Positions 1 through 8,608 of a DNA stretch of 25,298 nucleotides are shown in pieces. This DNA is from Victivallales bacterium. Its GTDB lineage: Bacteria > Verrucomicrobiota > Lentisphaeria > Oligosphaerales > Oligosphaeraceae. Positions within the stretch are counted from its first letter, which is position 1. Every line of letters starts with the position of its first letter. Below the pieces are notes generated by a model, which saw only the letters and a list, made by a program, of their open reading frames with translations, was not told where the DNA came from and ran no database searches. The DNA lies in assembly GCA_017543165.1 (NCBI GenBank), contig JAFYGL010000403.1, positions 1-25,298 on the forward strand, written 5' to 3'. The translations under genes and the position numbers were made by a program.

Positions 1-3000
1 GGCAAGCAGTCCCAACCTTTGCAAGGCCAGTTTATTGTCCGCATCCAATGCCAGGGCCTGCTTGTAATTGTACTTGGCTGCCTCCACCTTGCCCTGTCTC
101 TCGGCCTCGGTGCCTTGCCTCAGGAAGCCTTTGACCAAAGTTGCCTTCTCACGCTCGCGTGTGTAGCGGAGGTCATCGTCCAACAGCGATTTTCTGGTGC
201 TGGACTGCTTGCTGTTTGCATCCTGTGTCTGCTGCAACCTGATGTTTGCGATTGCCAGGTCCTTGGCAAGATTGGCGGCCTGCGCCTCGGCGCTAGTCTG
301 CCTTGCCTTCAATTCCTTTGCCTCTGCCGCGATTTTTGCCGCATTGAGCGCCTCTTCTGACGCGCGCGCTTCAGTCTGCTGCACTTGCTGCCTTTCTTTT
401 TCAAGCTGGCTCGCCTTGGCGATTGTTAGTGCCTCACGTTCCTTTTTCAATTTTTCCAATGCACCTATGGTTTGGAATATTTCCTTTGACGCTGCATTCT
501 GACGCTTCAATTCAGTGAGCTTTGCATTAAGTTGTTTAATTTGTTCATTCAAATTGCGCATTTCACTGTCAGCGGATTTCTCCAGCAACTTGAGTTTGTT
601 GTGGGCCTCTTCCACTTTCCTCAATGCCTCAGCAGCCTCCGCCTCCGCCTTTGCCTGGCTTGCCTGGGCATTCCTGGCGGCTTCAACTGCCCTGTTCTTT
701 GCTGCCTCCGCCTCCTTATGGGCTGCCTGTGCCTCCTGCACCGCCTTGTTGGCGCGCTCCGTGGCTGCCAGCATGGCCGCCTTGCTCTCACCTTCGGCAC
801 GCGCCGCTTCTTCAGCACGGCGCACTGCCTGCGCCTGTTCTTCACGAGCCTTCCTGGCCTCCCTTGAATATGTGTCCGCCTGGCCTTGTGCCGCCTTCAG
901 GCGATTCTCCAAATCAATAAGCAATGCCTCAAGCGCAGCCTTGTTCTTCACTTCCGCATCATATTTCTTCTCCATGTCCTTGAGGCGCGCCAGCCATGTG
1001 GGCGTGTCCGCCACATTTGCCCTCAGGTCGCCAATGATCTGGTCCTTTTCCTTAAGGCGTGTCTCGTAGGAAACATATTTCGCGTCTGCCTTGCGCTGCT
1101 GTGCCTCGGCCTCATCCTGAATCTTGGCAATCTGCTTCTTCTGTTCTTTCAGCTGCTCTTCCAGGTCAGCCACGGTCCTTGTCAATCCATCCACTACCTG
1201 CACCTTCGCGTCCAGCAGTTTTTTCTCTTCCTTCAGTTCCTTGATTTCGGCGTCAGCATTGTTCTTTGCCGTGGTCTGTTCCCCTAGTTTCTTGTTCAAT
1301 TCCAGCACCTGCACGGCGTATGACCTGTTCTCTTCCTGCGCCTTGAGCAGGGACTTAAGCTGTTTCTGCATGGATTCGTTGCCAGCAGTGAAACTGCGCT
1401 CCAGCTGGGAATATTTCAATTCCAAGGCCTTCCTTTCCTTTACCAGAAGTTCCCGCTGCTCCTGTAGTTTCCCGCGCAATGCCTCAAGCTCGGCATTGGC
1501 AGCCTTGAGTTTTTCTGCATAATCGTTTGCATTTTCGGCAAGCTGGATATCCTTTTTGTCACAGAGTTCCTTGGCAGCCTTGAGCTGTTCATTCAAACGG
1601 TCTGCATTCAGTTTTTCCTTCTCAAGTTCCTTTGCGGCATTGTTCAACTTCAATGCCATGTCCTCGTTTTCCGCCTTTGATTTGCGCAAGGCAGTCTCCG
1701 CCTCCACCAGGCGTCCCGCATTGACGCTGTCCTTTTGCAGCCTGTCGTATGCCTGTTTCAGCTTTTGAAGCTCCAGCTCCTTTTGCCCAAGACGTGCATT
1801 CTCCTCCTTGGCGCTTGCCAATTGCTTTTCTGCGGCAAGCAACTTTCCCCTCTCGGAAATCAGTTCCTTCTCAATGCCGTCTGCCTTTGCCTTGCTGGTC
1901 TCCAGCTCATTGCCGAGAGCCAGCAGCTTCGCATTGGAGGCCTTCGTGTCCGCCAGGATTTTCTCCTCAAGCTCCCTTATCTTCTCGGTTTGCTGGGCTA
2001 TCTGGTTTTCCTGGCGCCTTGCCAGTTCCGTCTGCACCTTGAGTTTTCTTTCCAGTTCCTGCCTGTCATTTGCCACATTCTCAAAGTTGCTGAGCTTCTT
2101 CTGCTGCGCTTCCGCATCGGACTTGGACTTGCCAAGCAAAATCTTCGCCTCCTCCAGTTCCGCAGTCAGCTGCAATGCCCTCTCCTCGGCCTTCTTCTGC
2201 TTGTCCTTGATTCGCGCCAGCTGGGACATGTTCTCCAGATTCTTTTCCTCGCTGGCGATTGTCTTTGCCCTGGCCTGGTTGTATTTTTCGCGCAAATCGG
2301 CAATGGTGATGTTCATCGCCGCGATTGCCTCCTCATTTGCCTTCAATTTCTGCTTCGCGGCCTCCAGTTCGCCGCTGAGGCGCTTCCCTTCCGCCTGGGA
2401 AAGCAATGCCTGGTCCGCGCCTGCGCGGAGCTGCCCAATGGTCACCGCATCCGCTTCACGCAGCTTCTTCTGGGTGGCAATATCCTCCAGCAACTCCTGC
2501 TCACGGCGCCTCTGCGCCGCAAGTTGCGCCTCCAGTTCGGCCTTGTTTTTCTCCAGCAACTTGATTTTCTTTTCGGAACTGGTAACGGAATTGCGCAATG
2601 TCACCAGTTCCTGCTTCCTTGATTCAGCAAGACCGTTGGACACGCCAAGCGCGGTCTCCTTGTCGTCATAGTTGCGCTTCAATTGCTTGTGCTCGCGGTC
2701 AAGTGCGTCATATTCCTTTTTCTTCTGGTTGAACGTGGTGCGCAAGGTCTCCAGCTCCGATGTGGTCTCGGCCAGCCTCTTGCCCAATTTGTCCAAATCC
2801 TTTGACATCTTGTCCGCCTTGCTGCCTCTTTTTGACAGGTCCTGAATCTTGTCGTTCAATGTCTTGATCTGCATCCTCAGGTCTGCGACTTCCTTTTCAT
2901 GGTTCGCCTTTGCGGCGGCCAGATTCGCGGCGGTTGCCTCGTATCCTGCTCCCTTTGCGGCCTCCTCACGTGCTCGCTGGAGCGCCTCTGTGAGGAACGC

Positions 3001-3399
3001 CACCCTGTCTGAGAGTTCCTTGCGCGCGTTCTCCGTTTCCTGGAGCTGCTTCGCCTGGCGTTTGTTCAAGGCCAGCAAATCATCCGATGACAATGTGTTC
3101 GCCTGGTTTTCCAGCTTTATCTCCAGGTCGCGTATTTTCTGCTGGCAGTAGTTTATGCGGTAGTTCAGCAGAGTGGGGTTCCACTGCGGGTATTTCCTGC
3201 GCACGTTCTCGAATATGGCAAGACTTTCCTTGTAAAGTTCCAGTGCGCCCACCACATTCTTCTCCGCGGCCTGGTCGGCGTTCTCCATTTTCTGGAAGCC
3301 TCCCATCCATTCGGCGCGTGCCTGCTCCACCTTTGCCGCAGACGAGCACAGAACCAATACCAGCACCGCTGCAATTGATGTGATTATGCGTTTCTTCAT
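1..3399 (-). CDS. Giant secreted coiled-coil protein with TPR-like ends (3' end beyond window)
   Basis: One reading frame stays open from the ATG at 3399 to the left edge (1133 codons, no stop), so the gene is partial at its C-terminus. Residues 1-22 (MKKRIITSIAAVLVLVLC...) form a signal peptide, placing it in the periplasm or outside. Residues about 25-85 look like a helical TPR-type segment (ALELYKESLAIFENVRRKYPQW). From about 95 to 1080 the protein is almost entirely Lys/Glu/Ala/Leu/Gln heptad sequence, a very long coiled coil with many ELEEKL-type runs. The last visible residues (GKVEAAKYNYKQALALDADN) are a clear TPR helix pair. The start overlaps the stop of the upstream gene by four bases (ATGA), which implies coupled translation. 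Role unknown; a structural or envelope-spanning scaffold is plausible inference. The low-complexity composition makes family assignment unreliable. Confidence 0.85.
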   Translation of the reverse strand, partial: MKKRIITSIAAVLVLVLCSSAAKVEQARAEWMGGFQKMENADQAAEKNVVGALELYKESLAIFENVRRKYPQWNPTLLNYRINYCQQKIRDLEIKLENQANTLSSDDLLALNKRQAKQLQETENARKELSDRVAFLTEALQRAREEAAKGAGYEATAANLAAAKANHEKEVADLRMQIKTLNDKIQDLSKRGSKADKMSKDLDKLGKRLAETTSELETLRTTFNQKKKEYDALDREHKQLKRNYDDKETALGVSNGLAESRKQELVTLRNSVTSSEKKIKLLEKNKAELEAQLAAQRRREQELLEDIATQKKLREADAVTIGQLRAGADQALLSQAEGKRLSGELEAAKQKLKANEEAIAAMNITIADLREKYNQARAKTIASEEKNLENMSQLARIKDKQKKAEERALQLTAELEEAKILLGKSKSDAEAQQKKLSNFENVANDRQELERKLKVQTELARRQENQIAQQTEKIRELEEKILADTKASNAKLLALGNELETSKAKADGIEKELISERGKLLAAEKQLASAKEENARLGQKELELQKLKQAYDRLQKDSVNAGRLVEAETALRKSKAENEDMALKLNNAAKELEKEKLNADRLNEQLKAAKELCDKKDIQLAENANDYAEKLKAANAELEALRGKLQEQRELLVKERKALELKYSQLERSFTAGNESMQKQLKSLLKAQEENRSYAVQVLELNKKLGEQTTAKNNADAEIKELKEEKKLLDAKVQVVDGLTRTVADLEEQLKEQKKQIAKIQDEAEAQQRKADAKYVSYETRLKEKDQIIGDLRANVADTPTWLARLKDMEKKYDAEVKNKAALEALLIDLENRLKAAQGQADTYSREARKAREEQAQAVRRAEEAARAEGESKAAMLAATERANKAVQEAQAAHKEAEAAKNRAVEAARNAQASQAKAEAEAAEALRKVEEAHNKLKLLEKSADSEMRNLNEQIKQLNAKLTELKRQNAASKEIFQTIGALEKLKKEREALTIAKASQLEKERQQVQQTEARASEEALNAAKIAAEAKELKARQTSAEAQAANLAKDLAIANIRLQQTQDANSKQSSTRKSLLDDDLRYTREREKATLVKGFLRQGTEAERQGKVEAAKYNYKQALALDADNKLALQRLGLLA

Positions 3400-3977
3400 A
3401 GACGGGCCTCCTCGGAGTAGTGGCTCTTGTATTCTTCATAAGCCTTGTCGTAGCGCCGCAGGTCATCTGCACCAAAGCCTGATTTTCTGACAAGCGTGTT
3501 CGCCTGTATAAGCTCCTTGCCGATGCCCAGTGTTTCATTGAGCGCTTTCAGCGCAGCACGCTCATGCCCGTCAAAACTGCGGCAGGTTTCCTCCAGTTTG
3601 CGGAATATCTCAACTCCCAGCAATTCCGCCAGCAATTCCGCTTCGGAACTCACATTGTAAACATGTTCGGCAATGGAGTTCAATGTCTGTATCTGCTGCT
3701 TGATCAGGTTGAGAAGATGAAGCAATGGCTTTTCTGAAAGGACCTGCCTGGGCTTTGTTCTCATGGGGACGGAGCGTTCTGCCGCGGCAATCACTGCGTT
3801 TATCAGCATGACGCAACGCCCGTACAGTATTCCTCGCTGCTGGTGGCTTTCAGGCCATTCAGCCGAACACGCATTGCATAGGCAATCGTACGCCGCATCG
3901 CGGCGTGCAGTTTCAACGCAATAATTCAATTCAGCCAATGTCTGAATATGCAATCTTGGAGTTTCTGTATCCTGCAT
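3396..3977 (-). CDS. Hypothetical protein, 193 aa, coupled to the giant coiled-coil gene
   Basis: I do not recognise a family. The protein is predicted mostly helical and soluble, with no signal peptide or membrane segment. The N-terminal third carries four cysteines (C20, C33, C35/C38 region: YDCLCNACSAEW) that could bind metal, though the spacing does not match a zinc ribbon I know. The C-terminal part has helices such as LHLLNLIKQQIQTLN and LRRYDKAYEEYKSHY. Its TGA stop overlaps the ATG of the coiled-coil gene, so the two are very likely co-translated and may work together. No Shine-Dalgarno sequence is seen before ATG 3977. A dispersed GC-rich repeat begins 8 bases upstream. The start is the first ATG of the frame; an internal start cannot be excluded. 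Confidence 0.7.
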   Translation of the reverse strand: MQDTETPRLHIQTLAELNYCVETARRDAAYDCLCNACSAEWPESHQQRGILYGRCVMLINAVIAAAERSVPMRTKPRQVLSEKPLLHLLNLIKQQIQTLNSIAEHVYNVSSEAELLAELLGVEIFRKLEETCRSFDGHERAALKALNETLGIGKELIQANTLVRKSGFGADDLRRYDKAYEEYKSHYSEEARL

Positions 3978-3985
3978 TGTACTAA

Positions 3986-4047
3986 ATGTGGCATGGTTGC
4001 TGGCACCCGTTCAGGTTGCCTGGGCGAAAACGGCGTTCCTTGCAATG
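3986..4047 (+). repeat. Dispersed intergenic repeat, copy 1
   Basis: This segment aligns without gaps to 20618-20679. Shared blocks include ATGTGG, CAGGTTGCCT, GGCG, AAC, TTC and AAT in the same register, the block CAGGTTGCC at 4012-4020 being identical. It fills most of the 104-base gap between two minus-strand genes and lies 8 bases upstream of the ATG at 3977. The palindrome seen in the 20.6 kb copy is degraded here. It could be a REP-like element or a conserved leader/promoter module. Confidence 0.5.
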
Positions 4048-4081
4048 CTCGTTTACACAAGCGTTTTGCGATTTGGTTCGT

Positions 4082-4759
4082 TTATTTCAGTTCGTTGACT
4101 TCCACAACCCATGGGGTGTTGCTGGAGTTGATACGCAGTTTGTATTCTCCTGTGGCATAGAACCATGTTTCACGTGTGCCTTGTGAGAACATATACGCTA
4201 TGGCGACTGGATTGTTGCCTTCATCGACGACTTCCACTTTCAGGCGCTCCGAACTCTTGTTTGTAATGAGCATGCGCAGTGGATTGTCCTTGACATTGAG
4301 AGGAATCTCCATTGATTCTCCTCCATCGCCGCCCCAGATTCCCAGCTTGTCAAAGGTCTTTTGAATTTTGCCCAGTTTTGTGAGCTCCCACCCTCTGATG
4401 TCATCTACAAACTGCTCGAAAGACACTTTCCATCCGCTGTACGAGCCTCTTATGCGCAGGAATCCCTTGTCGAAGCCCCCTCTATAGTCAACGATTCTGG
4501 TCCCCGAAGTTGTCTGTTTGTTGTTTGAGCGTATGATTTCCTTTTTGCTTGTGCCGTTGGCATTGTAGAGTTCCACCAGTATGGGTGAATTGTCCTGTGA
4601 GGAATACCGTACTCTCCATTTGCTGCCCTTCAAGTCCATGGGCGGTCCCTGCATGATTCCGTTGCCCTCTATCTCCAGTGTCTTAATCCACTTGAAGTCC
4701 TGCGCCGCCAGAATTGAGCAAATGGCCAAAAGCAATCCCAAACACAATCTGCATTTCAT
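4082..4759 (-). CDS. Secreted hypothetical protein with two tandem beta-sandwich-like domains
   Basis: 225 residues. The start is set at ATG 4759 because a strong AGGAGGT lies 6 bases upstream and the protein then begins with a good signal peptide (MKCRLCLGLLLAICSILAAQ, cleavage near A19). A longer in-frame start at 4837 would put non-signal sequence in front and overlap pyrD. Two halves look alike: residues ~20-118 end in GFLRIRGSYSGWKVSFEQF, and residues ~140-225 end in GEYKLRINSSNTPWVVEVNEL. This pattern of a beta-strand, Gly-Lys/Arg-Ile, then Trp-Val-x-Val suggests a duplicated small beta domain resembling pre-peptidase C-terminal-type modules (inference). It follows pyrD by 23 bases on the same strand. 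Function unknown, presumably periplasmic. Confidence 0.75.
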   Translation of the reverse strand: MKCRLCLGLLLAICSILAAQDFKWIKTLEIEGNGIMQGPPMDLKGSKWRVRYSSQDNSPILVELYNANGTSKKEIIRSNNKQTTSGTRIVDYRGGFDKGFLRIRGSYSGWKVSFEQFVDDIRGWELTKLGKIQKTFDKLGIWGGDGGESMEIPLNVKDNPLRMLITNKSSERLKVEVVDEGNNPVAIAYMFSQGTRETWFYATGEYKLRINSSNTPWVVEVNELK

Positions 4760-4765
4760 GGTGAT

Positions 4766-4772
4766 ACCTCCT
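4766..4772 (-). promoter_or_regulatory. Shine-Dalgarno AGGAGGT deciding the start at 4759
   Basis: A full AGGAGGT is present on the minus strand, 6 bases before ATG 4759. It is one of the few textbook ribosome sites in the window and selects this ATG over the upstream in-frame ATG at 4837. Confidence 0.75.
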
Positions 4773-4782
4773 GTAGTCGCAA

Positions 4783-5697
4783 CTACATAACTCCTATGAT
4801 TTCCTTCACTGATTTTACATTGTGCGCATCCAGCCATCGGTCAATACCTTCTGCAATCTGCACTGGCGCCGCGGGATTGCCGAACGTGGCCGTTCCAACT
4901 GCGACAGCCGTTGCCCCTGCCATCATGAATTCAATGGCATCCTCTGCGCTGCGTATTCCGCCCATGCCGATTATGGGCACATCCACTGCCTTGTGCACTT
5001 CATAGACCATCCTTACTGCGATAGGCTTAAGCGCGGGACCGCTGAAGCCGCCAGTCTTGTTGGCGATTTTAAATGACCGCTTTTCAATGTCAATGGCCAT
5101 TCCAGTTATGGTGTTGATGAGCGACACCATGTCTGACCCTGCCTCAACCACGGCCTTGGCAAAGTCTGCAATGCGCGTGACATTCGGGCTGAGCTTTGTA
5201 ATCAGCGGCAGTGATGTGGCCTTCCGCACGGCATTCACAACTTTCGCCGCCTCGCCTGTGTCCGTGCCGAACGCAATGCCGCCTTCCTTCACATTGGGGC
5301 AGGATATGTTTATCTCCAATGCGGCAATGCCACGCCTCTCCGCCTCAAGACGGGAGGCCACTTCCGCATATTGCTCTACGCTGCGTCCCCAGATGTTCAC
5401 TATCACCGCACATGGCAATTTGCGAAGGGAGGGCAGGTAATGCGGATCGTTGATGAACGCGTCAATGCCTGGATTCTGCAAGCCTATGGCATTGAGCATG
5501 CCGCCATAGACTTCAACTGCGCGCGGCATGGGATTGCCGTGGGAAGGGAAGGGGGATACGCCCTTCACCGTTATGCCGCCCAGCTTCCCGAAGTCCACAA
5601 GCCCCTCGTATTCGGAGCCGTAGCCGAATGTGCCAGATGCAGTGAGGACTGGATTCCTCATGCAGAAGCCCGCCAGTTGTGTTGTCAGCTCAGCCAT
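4783..5697 (-). CDS. pyrD: Dihydroorotate dehydrogenase, class 1B catalytic subunit
   Basis: 304 residues, the normal length for the class 1B (PyrDB) flavoprotein, which oxidises dihydroorotate to orotate in pyrimidine synthesis in the cytosol. Visible signatures: NPVLTASGTFGYG near the N-terminus, GGMLNAIGLQNPG (65-77), the active-site stretch NISCPNVKEGG with the catalytic Cys at 133 (class 1 enzymes use Cys as base, unlike Ser in class 2), KLSPNV, and the FMN-phosphate-binding end IIGMGGIRSAEDA / AVAVGTATF. Class 1B enzymes normally pair with PyrK, an FAD/2Fe-2S subunit; no pyrK is in this window, so it would have to be elsewhere. The ATG overlaps the stop of the M20 gene by 8 bases, so the two are translationally coupled. 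Confidence 0.95.
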   Translation of the reverse strand: MAELTTQLAGFCMRNPVLTASGTFGYGSEYEGLVDFGKLGGITVKGVSPFPSHGNPMPRAVEVYGGMLNAIGLQNPGIDAFINDPHYLPSLRKLPCAVIVNIWGRSVEQYAEVASRLEAERRGIAALEINISCPNVKEGGIAFGTDTGEAAKVVNAVRKATSLPLITKLSPNVTRIADFAKAVVEAGSDMVSLINTITGMAIDIEKRSFKIANKTGGFSGPALKPIAVRMVYEVHKAVDVPIIGMGGIRSAEDAIEFMMAGATAVAVGTATFGNPAAPVQIAEGIDRWLDAHNVKSVKEIIGVM

Positions 5698-6847
5698 TGT
5701 TCATCTTGGAGGCATATTGCCTTGCCGCCTCGGTGTAAATTTCCATTGCCTTGTGCACTTCCGCAAGTGGCACGTATTCCACTGCGCTGTGTGCCAGCTT
5801 TATGTCCCCAGGTCCCAGCACCACGCAGTCATATCCCTTGTTTGAGAGGCAGCCTGCGTCCGTGCCGTAAGCCACCGTGCGCGGCGTGGCGTCGCCACCG
5901 CAGGCGGACACTGCCGAGCATACCGAACTGACAAAGCGGCCCTCAAGCGAGCTCTTCAGTGAGAATGCCGAGTATGCATAGCCGATTTCAATGGGGAAGC
6001 CCAGGGCGGCCTGTGCCTTTTCCGCAATCATCTTTATATTGTCCTCAAAGCCTCCTGCCTCTGGCAGCAGCCTCATGTCGCAGGTGATGGAGCAGGCGTC
6101 GGGTATGATGTTGGACTTGGTGCCGCCGTTTATCATCGTAGGCGAGAATGTGCAACCTCTTTCATACAGGGGATTCTGTATGGAATTGTAGTATGGCACT
6201 ATCTCCTTTTGCAGGAATTCCAGAAAACTGCCCGCTCTCGTTATTGCGTTCTCGCCGCATTCAGGCCTGGAGCCATGGGATGATTTGCCACGGCAGATGA
6301 ATTCGACTGTGGCGTGCATCTTGTGCCCCACCACTGGGCAGCATGAAGTAGGTTCGCCTACGATGAAGCCGCCGCAGTTGTATTTGCCCAATTCCACCAC
6401 GCGGGAACCCTGGCAGCCTGATTCCTCAGATGCGCAGGCCATGAAGAGCAAATCCGTGTCGATGCCTTCCTGAATTATGTTCTGGCATGCCACCATCATT
6501 GCGGCCAGGCTTGCCTTGGTGTCGCAGGAGCCCCTGCCGTACAGGCACCCGTCCTTTATGTCTGGCTGGAAGGGCGGTATCTTCATGCCTTCTACGCCGA
6601 CCGTGTCCATGTGCGCGGTCAAGCCGAAGGCTGGACGCCCCCCCTTGCCGCGGAATGCAATGATATTGGGCCTGTGGGGCGCTGCGTACTGCACCTCTAT
6701 GGCAAAGCCCATTTCCTCCAGGATGGGGCGTATGAACGCGGCGACCTGCTCTTCGTTCGCCTCTAGCGGGCCAGCCCAGTCTATTGGGTGCGTCGTGCGG
6801 CTGTCCAGCCGCACCAGGGATTTCAATGTCTCGATTAAATCTAACAT
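5690..6847 (-). CDS. M20-family metallopeptidase / deacylase (ArgE/DapE-like)
   Basis: 385 residues, typical for single-chain M20 enzymes with a catalytic domain and an inserted dimerisation lid. Metal ligands and catalytic residues are visible: H79-M-D81 (HMDTV), D109 in GRGSCDTK, the EE pair 141-142 (ASEESG), E165 in GEPT, and the last His in LAHSAVEYV near the C-terminus. The lid begins around HATVEFICRGKSSHGSRP. Members hydrolyse N-acyl amino acids or small peptides (acetylornithine deacetylase, succinyl-diaminopimelate desuccinylase and relatives); the substrate cannot be told from sequence alone. The neighbours are pyrD (8-base overlap) and a PqiC-like lipoprotein, not arginine or lysine genes, so an argE or dapE symbol is not justified. 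There is no clear Shine-Dalgarno before ATG 6847. Confidence 0.88.
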   Translation of the reverse strand: MLDLIETLKSLVRLDSRTTHPIDWAGPLEANEEQVAAFIRPILEEMGFAIEVQYAAPHRPNIIAFRGKGGRPAFGLTAHMDTVGVEGMKIPPFQPDIKDGCLYGRGSCDTKASLAAMMVACQNIIQEGIDTDLLFMACASEESGCQGSRVVELGKYNCGGFIVGEPTSCCPVVGHKMHATVEFICRGKSSHGSRPECGENAITRAGSFLEFLQKEIVPYYNSIQNPLYERGCTFSPTMINGGTKSNIIPDACSITCDMRLLPEAGGFEDNIKMIAEKAQAALGFPIEIGYAYSAFSLKSSLEGRFVSSVCSAVSACGGDATPRTVAYGTDAGCLSNKGYDCVVLGPGDIKLAHSAVEYVPLAEVHKAMEIYTEAARQYASKMNNG

Positions 6848-6862
6848 GGTTGCTCTATTGTT

Positions 6863-6902
6863 TATGTGGGTGCGTCAGCGGCGCCAACACAAGTGCCGCA
6901 TT
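6863..6902 (+). repeat. Dispersed intergenic repeat, copy 2 (diverged)
   Basis: The block ATGTGGG from 6864, followed by TGCGTCAGCGGCGCC, resembles the ATGTGGGCGCCGAGGC... element at 17340 and 20618. It occupies the 59-base gap between two minus-strand genes, 16 bases upstream of the M20 start codon at 6847. The copy is imperfect but retains facing GTGGGTGC / GGCGCCAAC arms. Confidence 0.4.
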
Positions 6903-6906
6903 GTTT

Positions 6907-7386
6907 TTATAATGCTGCCAGGCGTTTCAGCAGTTCCTCCAATGCCTGGTTGGCTTTGGCGGCGATTGCAGAGGGATTGCTTGCATTGCAAGGCAGTTCA
7001 AATGCAATCTCCCCGCTGTTTGAACCTTCAATGTATTCGACTTTTACATGGAATCTCCCGTCGTCCGCCGCTTCAAAACGACGTACATTCAGCGAAATGC
7101 CGCGCTTCGCGTTGGCGTCCAATGCGTCTTTCAGGCCGTCTTCAAGCATGCGCCGAAGGCCTGTCGCCCAGGAATGACCTTCCAGGTACTCTATGCGCCT
7201 GCCTTCGCAGCGGCGGATGAGGCTGTTCTGCTCAAGATATGCGGCCAATTCCAGCCTGCGTAGCGCAAACGGCGCCTTTGTGGCGGGCTTCTCTGCTTCA
7301 AGCAGATAATATCTGGTGGGGGTGGAAGTAAAGCATCCCGCAAGGACAAGTGCAAAACATGCGAATAACAAGTGTTTCATCTTCAT
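6907..7386 (-). CDS. ABC-transport auxiliary lipoprotein, PqiC/YmbA-like
   Basis: 159 residues with a lipoprotein signal peptide and lipobox LAGC, lipidated Cys at 18 (MKMKHLLFACFALVLAGC). The sequence after the Cys (TPTRYYLLEA) and the general layout of a small alpha/beta domain fit the ABC_trans_aux family (PF03886), outer-membrane lipoproteins that partner MCE proteins of PqiB or Mla type. Its position directly behind an MCE gene, an ATPase and a MlaE permease supports this strongly. A weak AGAGG sits just upstream of ATG 7386; a second in-frame ATG two codons later (7380) has better spacing, so the true start may be there. It is separated from the MCE gene by 76 bases. Confidence 0.75.
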   Translation of the reverse strand: MKMKHLLFACFALVLAGCFTSTPTRYYLLEAEKPATKAPFALRRLELAAYLEQNSLIRRCEGRRIEYLEGHSWATGLRRMLEDGLKDALDANAKRGISLNVRRFEAADDGRFHVKVEYIEGSNSGEIAFELPCNASNPSAIAAKANQALEELLKRLAAL

Positions 7387-7462
7387 TTACCTCTGCAACT
7401 GTTCAGTGCTCACATTTAAAGTCTGGAAAAAAGAAACCATGCTTGAAAGGGGGGCTGAAAAG

Positions 7463-8608
7463 TCACTTTCCTCTTATAAGTACTTCTGGGCGGCGGCTCA
7501 GCATATCCGTAAACTCCCGCAGCGAGCGGAGCGTGGCGTCCAGTTCATCCAAAGTTCTGTTCAGGCGCTGCATTGCTGGTGCGTCCTGCTCAAGCGCTCC
7601 ATTCGCCTTTTTGACCAGGCCGTCTGCATTGTCCAGCAGGCGGGGCAGCTGCCCGTCCCTTGAAACCACGGTGTTCAGGTCGCTTACCAGCTTGTCTATG
7701 TTTGCCAGTGACTTTTTCATCCTTTCCTGGAAATCAGGAATAATCCCCATTGTGTCATCCAGCTTTCCTGCCAGCCTTGCCTCGTCTTTCTGCAATTGCT
7801 GAAGCAGGCCATTTGCCTCGTCAAGCATATTGTTCAGCTTTTCAACCGCAGTCCCCAGGTCGGCTTTTTCATTGCCGCCAATTTGCGACAGCAGTTTTCT
7901 TGCCTCGTCAACTGCCTGTCTTGCGTCTTCCGATATGGCGGCTGCATTTTCCAGCATCGCCTTTGCCTTGCCTGAAGAAATGAAGTCGTTGACAATAGTC
8001 ATTGCCTTGTTCGCCATTTCGGTCATATTGTGCTTCTCGAAGAGCAGGTATATGTCGTCCGCCGCAGTGTTTCTTGTGGGTATGATATGCTGGTCCAGTT
8101 TGGCTAGCTCCTTCTGGTCGTTGTTGCCTTCCTTGGCGATGTCCAGCGCAATGTACAATTGCCCAGTAAGCAGGCTGCTGATTTGCAGTTTGGCGGCCAT
8201 GCCGTGCTTTTTCACCATGTTGAACATCCAGTTTTCCACCAGGGACTGCTTCATTAGCTTCTTTTCAAGAAAACTCGGTTCATCCCCGTGATTGTCAAAA
8301 CGCAGATCCAGCTGCTCAGGCTCTATTTCAATGGTGACCTGCACGGGGCAGGAACTGGTGTCATCGACATTTATGTCGTCGTCGAAGCTGATCAGCTTGA
8401 TATTGTCCACCTTGCCTATGCGTATTCCCCTGAACATGACTGGCGCCCCCAGGCTAAGCCCCTTTACCGACTTGTCAAAGTAGAGCGTATATTCCACTTT
8501 CCTTGTGAGAAGCCCATGCCCGCCAAGGCTGGAGAGCAATATCACAAAGATGAATATCGCCAGAAGTACCACCGCGCCAATCAACGTATATTTTCTGTCG
8601 TTTTCCAT
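7463..8608 (-). CDS. MCE-domain lipid transport protein (MlaD/PqiB family)
   Basis: 381 residues. One N-terminal membrane helix (residues 9-28) anchors it in the inner membrane. A single MCE domain follows (about 37-130), with the family hallmark GLSLGAPVMFRGIRIGKV at 50-67. The remaining ~240 residues are periplasmic and largely coiled coil (for example DEARKLLSQIGGNEKADLG and later SLREFTDMLSRR), as in MCE proteins that build a periplasmic tunnel or needle rather than the short MlaD ring. The ATG overlaps the TAA of the ATPase gene by one base (TAATG), typical of a translationally coupled operon. With the neighbouring ATPase, permease and lipoprotein it should form an ABC-driven phospholipid transporter between inner and outer membranes. 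Confidence 0.9.
   Translation of the reverse strand: MENDRKYTLIGAVVLLAIFIFVILLSSLGGHGLLTRKVEYTLYFDKSVKGLSLGAPVMFRGIRIGKVDNIKLISFDDDINVDDTSSCPVQVTIEIEPEQLDLRFDNHGDEPSFLEKKLMKQSLVENWMFNMVKKHGMAAKLQISSLLTGQLYIALDIAKEGNNDQKELAKLDQHIIPTRNTAADDIYLLFEKHNMTEMANKAMTIVNDFISSGKAKAMLENAAAISEDARQAVDEARKLLSQIGGNEKADLGTAVEKLNNMLDEANGLLQQLQKDEARLAGKLDDTMGIIPDFQERMKKSLANIDKLVSDLNTVVSRDGQLPRLLDNADGLVKKANGALEQDAPAMQRLNRTLDELDATLRSLREFTDMLSRRPEVLIRGK

Noticed and set aside
515..2671. Long plus-strand open frames rich in Leu, Ser, Ala and Cys (for example 1735-2622 and 1808-2671)
   Set aside because: They are the antisense of the giant coiled-coil gene: Glu/Lys/Gln codons read backwards give Phe/Leu/Ser/Cys. No start signals and no recognisable domains.
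3080..3538. Minus-strand frame of 152 codons
   Set aside because: Out-of-frame within the two real overlapping genes; low-complexity Arg/Thr/Gly-rich product.
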